Origin: Urophycis tenuis
Lineage: Eukaryota > Chordata > Actinopteri > Gadiformes > Phycidae
Assembly: GCA_036785325.1 (NCBI GenBank)
Contig: JAXIVH010000007.1
Span: forward strand, 5,067,964-5,131,963
Direction of reading: 5' to 3'
Length of the DNA stretch: 64,000 bases
Within the stretch, counting starts at the first letter, position 1. Each line of letters starts with the position of its first letter. Below the pieces are notes generated by a model, which ran no database searches, was not told the DNA's origin, and worked only from the letters and a program-made list of their open reading frames with translations. Positions 58,384-64,000 of the stretch are shown here, piece by piece. The position numbers were made by a program, and so were the translations under genes.

Positions 58384-58454
58384 GCATTGGTGGTTCAGTG
58401 GTAGAATTCTCGCCTGCCACGCGGGAGGCCCTGGTTCGATTCCCGGCTAATGTA
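58384..58454 (+). tRNA. tRNA-Gly-GCC: tRNA-Gly(GCC), U43, class B
   Basis: G49T and C70T; its unit shares the U32 haplotype. Confidence 0.85.
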
Positions 58455-58883
58455 AGCCTATATTTAGATTAGTTCTGTACCTCAATCTGGGCCCATTGTA
58501 CTGTATGTGAGGATTACTGTGGGGTGCGTCTTGCCGAATGTCTGGCCAATGAAGTAAAAAGTCATATTGATATCAACTCAGGATTTTGGCGGGGACTTTG
58601 CTTTTTCTTCGGATTCCTCATGAGTGTCACAAGTGGGATTCACCCCCACACCTTCAGAGGCGACTGGGAACTTATCTTGGCGCCATAGAACGCTCTGCCG
58701 TCCAGAGACCTTAGAGCAAAACCGAAGGCGCGAATTTCAGCCTAAGTTATGCTCATCTTCTCAGGGAAATCCAAGAGCAAAGTCTTATACCATGGAATTA
58801 TGATTGAATTTCGTCAGTAAACATCAGTGCTCAATGCAAGGCACTCACAGATTCTTTATTTCATGCGGTTTTATGAATAATGA

Positions 58884-58966
58884 TGTCAGAAGTGGGATTC
58901 GAACCCACGCCTCCAGAGGAGACTGCGACCTGAACGCAGCGCCTTAGACCGCTCGGCCATCCTGAC
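58884..58966 (-). tRNA. tRNA-Leu-CAG: tRNA-Leu(CAG), U43
   Basis: Consensus. Confidence 0.95.
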
Positions 58967-59078
58967 TGGTGACAACAAGAAGGAAAGCGTGGATCGCCGG
59001 CTAAAGTTGTTGAGGAAATGAAAGACTACTTCTTTATCACCGATTTCTACCAATTTCACTTTGAGTAAAATTCCCTGC

Positions 59079-59150
59079 CTCCCCGTCGGGGAATTGAACC
59101 CCGGTCTCCCGCGTGACAGGCGGGGATACTGACCACTATACTAACGAGGA
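59079..59150 (-). tRNA. tRNA-Asp-GTC: tRNA-Asp(GTC), U43
   Basis: Consensus. Confidence 0.95.
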
Positions 59151-59727
59151 AATGTGCAAAAAAATCCTCCTCGTCGTGAACAAACACTTTTACGTCTACA
59201 GCAGGTGTAACTGAGTGTGACAAACTCAATTCTGGGAGCCAAGATGTAGCAGGAGGCAAGCATTGGTTTTCAGTTGTAGAACTCTCACCGGCCATGATGT
59301 ACACCCAGAGTCGATGCCAGACCAATGCAGGGCACCCTTAAGATCAGTTCCGACCCACAATGTAAGAACAGAGTCGAGTGCAAGCTGATTGCAGGGCCTA
59401 AGAGTTCTCGGCTATCCCGATCCGGAACAAAAGAGGAAAAAAGATGTTTGTTAAATGATTTCAAACTTCTCATGGAAAACAGAACACAGTGATTGCTTCT
59501 TTCTCAAAGACACCCCCTTCTCCCAGAATAGCACTCCATTGATTGTGTAGGGGTGAGTAAAGGGTCAAATCTTCCCATACTTGGTCTTACACATAACAAA
59601 GGGATACCGACCACTATCATAACTACGAACTTCGGGGTTCAAGGACTCCACGTCATGAGTGAATACGTTGTCTTACAGGTGTAATTTGACTAAAAAAATT
59701 CTTGAGTCAATTACACCCCACAAGCAG

Positions 59728-59798
59728 GCATTGGTGGTTCAGTGGTAGAATTCTCGCCTGCCACGCGGGAGGCCCGGGTTCGATTCCCGGCTAATGCA
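59728..59798 (+). tRNA. tRNA-Gly-GCC: tRNA-Gly(GCC), U44, class A
   Basis: Same bases as the U1 copy; its unit resembles U35. Confidence 0.95.
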
Positions 59799-60227
59799 AG
59801 CCTATATTTAGATTTGTTCTGTACCTCAATCTGGGCCCATTGTACTGTATGTGAGGATTACTGTGGGGTGCGTCTTGCCGAATGTCTGGCCAAAGAAGTA
59901 AAATGTAATATTGATATCAACTCAGGATTTTGGCGGGGACTTTGCTTTTTCTTCGGATTCCTCATGAGTGTCACAAGTGGGATTCACCCCCACACCTTCA
60001 GAGGCGACTGGGAACTTATCTTGGCGCCATAGAACGCTCTGCCGTCCAGAGACCTTAGAGCAAAACCGAAGGCGCGAATTTCAGCCTAAGTTATGCTCAT
60101 CTTCTCAGGGAAATCCAAGAGCAAAGTCTTATACCATGGAATTATGATTGAATTTCGTCAGTAAACATCAGTGCTCAATGCAAGGCACTCACAGATTCTT
60201 TATTTCATGCGGTTTTATGAATAATGA

Positions 60228-60310
60228 TGTCAGAAGTGGGATTCGAACCCACGCCTCCAGAGGAGACTGCGACCTGAACTCAGCGCCTTAGACCGCTCGG
60301 CCATCCTGAC
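60228..60310 (-). tRNA. tRNA-Leu-CAG: tRNA-Leu(CAG), U44, anticodon-stem mismatch
   Basis: Anticodon-stem 5' strand CTGAG in place of CTGCG, losing one G:C pair. Unique to this unit. Confidence 0.85.
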
Positions 60311-60422
60311 TGGTGACAACAAGAAGGAAAGCGTGGATCGCCGGCTAAAGTTGTTGAGGAAATGAAAGGCTACTTCTTTATCACCGATTTCTACCAATTT
60401 CACTTTGAGTAAAATTCCCTGC

Positions 60423-60494
60423 CTCCCCGTCGGGGAATTGAACCCCGGTCTCCCGCGTGACAGGCGGGGATACTGACCACTATACTAACGAGGA
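60423..60494 (-). tRNA. tRNA-Asp-GTC: tRNA-Asp(GTC), U44
   Basis: Consensus. Confidence 0.95.
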
Positions 60495-61071
60495 AATGTG
60501 CAAAAAAAACCTCCTCGTCGTGAACAAACACTTTTACGTCTACAGCAGGTGTAACTGAGTGTGACAAACTCAATTCTGGGAGCCAAGATGTAGCAGGAGG
60601 CAAGCATTGGTTTTCAGTTGTAGAACTCTCACCGGCCATGATGTACACCCAGAGTCGATGCCAGACCAATGCAGGGCACCCTTGAGATCAGTTCCGACCC
60701 ACAATGTAAGAACAGAGTCGAGTGCAAGCTGATTGCAGGGCCTAAGAGTTCTCGGCTATCCCGATCCGGAACAAAAGAGGAAAAAAGATGTTTGTTAAAT
60801 GATTTCAAACTTCTCATGGAAAACAGAACACAGTGATTGCTTCTTTCTCAAAGACACCCCCTTCTCCCAGAATAGCACTCCATTGATTGTGTAGGGGTGA
60901 GTAAAGGGTCAAATCTTCCCATACTTGGTCTTACACATAACGAAGGGATACCGACCACTATCATAACTACGAACTGCGGGGTTCAAGGACTCCACGTCAT
61001 GAGTAAATACGTTGTCTTACAGGTGTAATTTGACTAAAAAAATTCTTGAGTCAATTACTCCCCACAAGCAG

Positions 61072-61142
61072 GCATTGGTGGTTCAGTGGTAGAATTCTCG
61101 CCTGCCACGCGGGAGGCCCTGGTACGATTCCCGGCTAATGCA
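61072..61142 (+). tRNA. tRNA-Gly-GCC: tRNA-Gly(GCC), U45, class C
   Basis: G49T and T53A. Confidence 0.75.
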
Positions 61143-61571
61143 AGCCTATATTTAGATTTGTTCTGTACCTCAATCTGGGCCCATTGTACTGTATGTGAGG
61201 ATTACTGTGGGGTGCGTCTTGCCGAATGTCTGGCCAATGAAGTAAAAAGTAATATTGATATCAACTCAGGATTTTGGCGGGGACTTTGCTTTTTCTTCGG
61301 ATTCCTCATGAGTGTCACAAGTGGGATTCACCCCCACACCTTCAGAGGCGACTGGGAACTTATCTTGGCGCCATAGAACGCTCTGCCGTCCAGAGACCTT
61401 AGAGCAAAACCGAAGGCGCGAATTTCAGCCTAAGTTATGCTCATCTTCTCAGGGAAATCCAAGAGCAAAGTCTTATACCATGGAATTATGATTGAATTTC
61501 GTCAGTAAACATCAGTGCTCAATGCAAGGCACTCACAGATTCTTTATTTCATGCGGTTTTATGAATAATGA

Positions 61572-61654
61572 TGTCAGAAGTGGGATTCGAACCCACGCCT
61601 CCAGAGGAGACTGCGACCTGAACGCAGCGCCTTAGACCGCTCGGCCATCCTGAC
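61572..61654 (-). tRNA. tRNA-Leu-CAG: tRNA-Leu(CAG), U45
   Basis: Consensus. Confidence 0.95.
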
Positions 61655-61766
61655 TGGTGACAACAAGAAGGAAAGCGTGGATCGCCGGCTAAAGTTGTTG
61701 AGGAAATGAAAGGCTACTTCTTTATCACCGATTTCTACCAATTTCACTTTGAGTAAAATTCCCTGC

Positions 61767-61838
61767 CTCCCCGTCGGGGAATTGAACCCCGGTCTCCCGC
61801 GTGACAGGCGGGGATACTGACCACTATACTAACGAGGA
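61767..61838 (-). tRNA. tRNA-Asp-GTC: tRNA-Asp(GTC), U45
   Basis: Consensus. Confidence 0.95.
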
Positions 61839-62415
61839 AATGTGCAAAAAAAACCTCCTCGTCGTGAACAAACACTTTTACGTCTACAGCAGGTGTAACT
61901 GAGTGTGACAAACTCAATTCTGGGAGCCAAGATGTAGCAGGAGGCAAGCATTGGTTTTCAGTTGTAGAACTCTCACCGGCCATGATGTACACCCAGAGTC
62001 GATGCCAGACCAATGCAGGGCACCCTTGAGATCAGTTCCGACCCACAATGTAAGAACAGAGTCGAGTGCAAGCTGATTGCAGGGCCTAAGAGTTCTCGGC
62101 TATCCCGATCCGGAACAAAAGAGGAAAAAAGATGTTTGTTAAATGATTTCAAACTTCTCATGGAAAACAGAACACAGTGATTGCTTCTTTCTCAAAGACA
62201 CCCCCTTCTCCCAGAATAGCACTCCATTGATTGTGTAGGGGTGAGTAAAGGGTCAAATCTTCCCATACTTGGTCTTACACATAACGAAGGGATACCGACC
62301 ACTATCATAACTACGAACTGCGGGGTTCAAGGACTCCACGTCATGAGTAAATACGTTGTCTTACAGGTGTAATTTGACTAAAAAAATTCTTGAGTCAATT
62401 ACTCCCCACAAGCAG

Positions 62416-62486
62416 GCATTGGTGGTTCAGTGGTAGAATTCTCGCCTGCCACGCGGGAGGCCCTGGTACGATTCCCGGCTAATGCA
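62416..62486 (+). tRNA. tRNA-Gly-GCC: tRNA-Gly(GCC), U46, class C
   Basis: G49T and T53A. Confidence 0.75.
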
Positions 62487-62915
62487 AGCCTATATTTAGA
62501 TTTGTTCTGTACCTCAATCTGGGCCCATTGTACTGTATGTGAGGATTACTGTGGGGTGCGTCTTGCCGAATGTCTGGCCAATGAAGTAAAAAGTAATATT
62601 GATATCAACTCAGGATTTTGGCGGGGACTTTGCTTTTTCTTCGGATTCCTCATGAGTGTCACAAGTGGGATTCACCCCCACACCTTCAGAGGCGACTGGG
62701 AACTTATCTTGGCGCCATAGAACGCTCTGCCGTCCAGAGACCTTAGAGCAAAACCGAAGGCGCGAATTTCAGCCTAAGTTATGCTCATCTTCTCAGGGAA
62801 ATCCAAGAGCAAAGTCTTATACCATGGAATTATGATTGAATTTCGTCAGTAAACATCAGTGCTCAATGCAAGGCACTCACAGATTCTTTATTTCATGCGG
62901 TTTTATGAATAATGA

Positions 62916-62998
62916 TGTCAGAAGTGGGATTCGAACCCACGCCTCCAGAGGAGACTGCGACCTGAACGCAGCGCCTTAGACCGCTCGGCCATCCTGAC
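62916..62998 (-). tRNA. tRNA-Leu-CAG: tRNA-Leu(CAG), U46
   Basis: Consensus; last Leu gene in the window. Confidence 0.95.
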
Positions 62999-63110
62999 TG
63001 GTGACAACAAGAAGGAAAGCGTGGATCGCCGGCTAAAGTTGTTGAGGAAATGAAAGGCTACTTCTTTATCACCGATTTCTACCAATTTCACTTTGAGTAA
63101 AATTCCCTGC

Positions 63111-63182
63111 CTCCCCGTCGGGGAATTGAACCCCGGTCTCCCGCGTGACAGGCGGGGATACTGACCACTATACTAACGAGGA
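63111..63182 (-). tRNA. tRNA-Asp-GTC: tRNA-Asp(GTC), U46
   Basis: Consensus; last Asp gene in the window. Confidence 0.95.
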
Positions 63183-63759
63183 AATGTGCAAAAAAACCCT
63201 CCTCGTCGTGAACAAACACTTTTACGTCTACAGCAGGTGTAACTGAGTGTGACAAACTCAATTCTGGGAGCCAAGATGTAGCACAAGGCAAGCATTGGTT
63301 TTCAGTTGTAGAACTCTCACCGGCCATGATGTACACCCAGAGTCGATGCCAGACCAATGCAGGGCACCCTTAAGATCAGTTCCGACCCACAATGTAAGAA
63401 CAGAGTCGAGTGCAAGCTGATTGCAGGGCCTAAGAGTTCTCGGCTATCCCGATCCGGAACAAAAGAGGAAAAAAGATGTTTGTTAAATGATTTCAAACTT
63501 CTCATGGAAAACAGAACACAGTGATTGCTTCTTTCTCAAGGACACCCCCTTCTCCCAGAATAGCACTCCATTGATTGTGTAGGGGTGAGTAAAGGGTCAA
63601 ATCTTCCCATACTTGGTCTTACACATAACAAAGGGATACCGACCACTATCATAACTACGAACTGCGGGGTTCAAGGACTCCACGTCATGAGTAAATACGT
63701 TGTCTTACAGGTGTAATTTGACTAAAAAGATTCTTGAGTCAATTACTCCCCACAAGCAG

Positions 63760-63830
63760 GCATTGGTGGTTCAGTGGTAGAATTCTCGCCTGCCACGCGG
63801 GAGGCCCTGGTTCGATTCCCGGCTAATGTA
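63760..63830 (+). tRNA. tRNA-Gly-GCC: tRNA-Gly(GCC), U47, class B
   Basis: G49T and C70T. This is the last unit; its Leu and Asp genes lie beyond the window. Confidence 0.85.
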
Positions 63831-64000
63831 AGCCTATATTTAGATTAGTTCTGTACCTCAATCTGGGCCCATTGTACTGTATGTGAGGATTACTGTGGGG
63901 TGCGTCTTGCCGAATGTCTGGCCAATGAAGTAAAAAGTAATATTGATATCAACTCAGGATTTTGGCGGGGACTTTGCTTTTTCTTCGGATTCCTCATGAG

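Larger units (their letters stand above)
1..64000. repeat. Tandem array of 1344-bp tRNA-gene units (46 full + 1 partial)
   Basis: Base 1 recurs at 1345, 2689, 5656 and then every 1344 bp, so the whole window is one head-to-tail array. Unit layout, using U1 offsets: Asp relic (-) about 155..228, tRNA-Gly (+) 326..396, Leu relic (-) 567..649, tRNA-Leu (-) 826..908, tRNA-Asp (-) 1021..1092, Gly relic (+) 1202..1271, Leu relic (-) about 1283..1364. Units differ mainly by scattered SNPs shared among subsets of units. Length changes are a 1623-bp insertion in U3, a 12-bp deletion in U36, a 1-bp deletion in U38 and small A-run differences. Large vertebrate tRNA arrays are known, for example the multi-tRNA tandem repeat of Xenopus and the very large tRNA complement of zebrafish. 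The species here cannot be fixed from sequence alone. Confidence 0.97.

Noticed and set aside
1..64000. CRISPR array or bacterial tRNA operon
   Set aside because: The repeat period is 1344 bp, not a short repeat-spacer pattern. The tRNAs have eukaryotic A/B boxes and no encoded CCA, and a vertebrate-type LINE is present.
1..64000. 5S rRNA, snRNA or rDNA spacer array
   Set aside because: No 5S, U1, U2 or U6-like sequence seen in the monomer; the recognisable genes are all tRNAs.

Overview
The window is one continuous tandem array of vertebrate-type tRNA genes, almost certainly from a teleost fish. The monomer is 1344 bp. Taking base 1 as the phase, units start at 1 (U1), 1345 (U2), 2689 (U3), 5656 (U4), then every 1344 bp to 48664 (U36), 49996 (U37), 51340 (U38), 52683 (U39), 54027 (U40), and every 1344 bp to 63435 (U47, cut by the window end). 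That is 46 complete units plus 566 bp, and both window edges lie inside the array. Three events break the 1344-bp register: a 1623-bp retroelement insertion in U3, a 12-bp deletion in U36 and a 1-bp deletion in U38.

Each unit carries three intronless tRNA genes: tRNA-Gly(GCC) on the + strand, then tRNA-Leu(CAG) and tRNA-Asp(GTC) on the - strand. This gives 47 Gly, 46 Leu and 46 Asp genes (139 in total). The sequences nearly match the standard vertebrate genes, with internal A and B boxes. Gly occurs in four sequence classes: 17 consensus copies, and 30 with changes in the T arm or anticodon stem. Leu is consensus in 37 of 46 copies and Asp in 36 of 46. Only Asp has a T4 Pol III terminator close to its 3' end.

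The spacers are not empty. Each unit also holds four decayed tRNA relics: one Gly-like, two Leu-like and one Asp-like. Their order, strand and spacing mirror the live genes. I infer that the monomer is a fossil of at least two ancestral Leu-Asp-Gly modules in which different members died in each copy.

The only non-array DNA is at 3204..4826. It is a 5'-truncated non-LTR retrotransposon (teleost L2/CR1-like) with the end of a reverse-transcriptase ORF, a second diverged copy of the same coding segment about 500 bp downstream, a 3' UTR with AATAAA, and a (TTATC)n tail. This element and the vertebrate-type tRNAs are the basis for the teleost call. Linked SNPs define a few unit haplotypes that recur singly, in adjacent pairs and in multi-unit blocks, as expected from unequal exchange and gene conversion. 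No cellular protein-coding gene was found. The short ORFs that recur in every unit run through tRNA genes and are coincidental.
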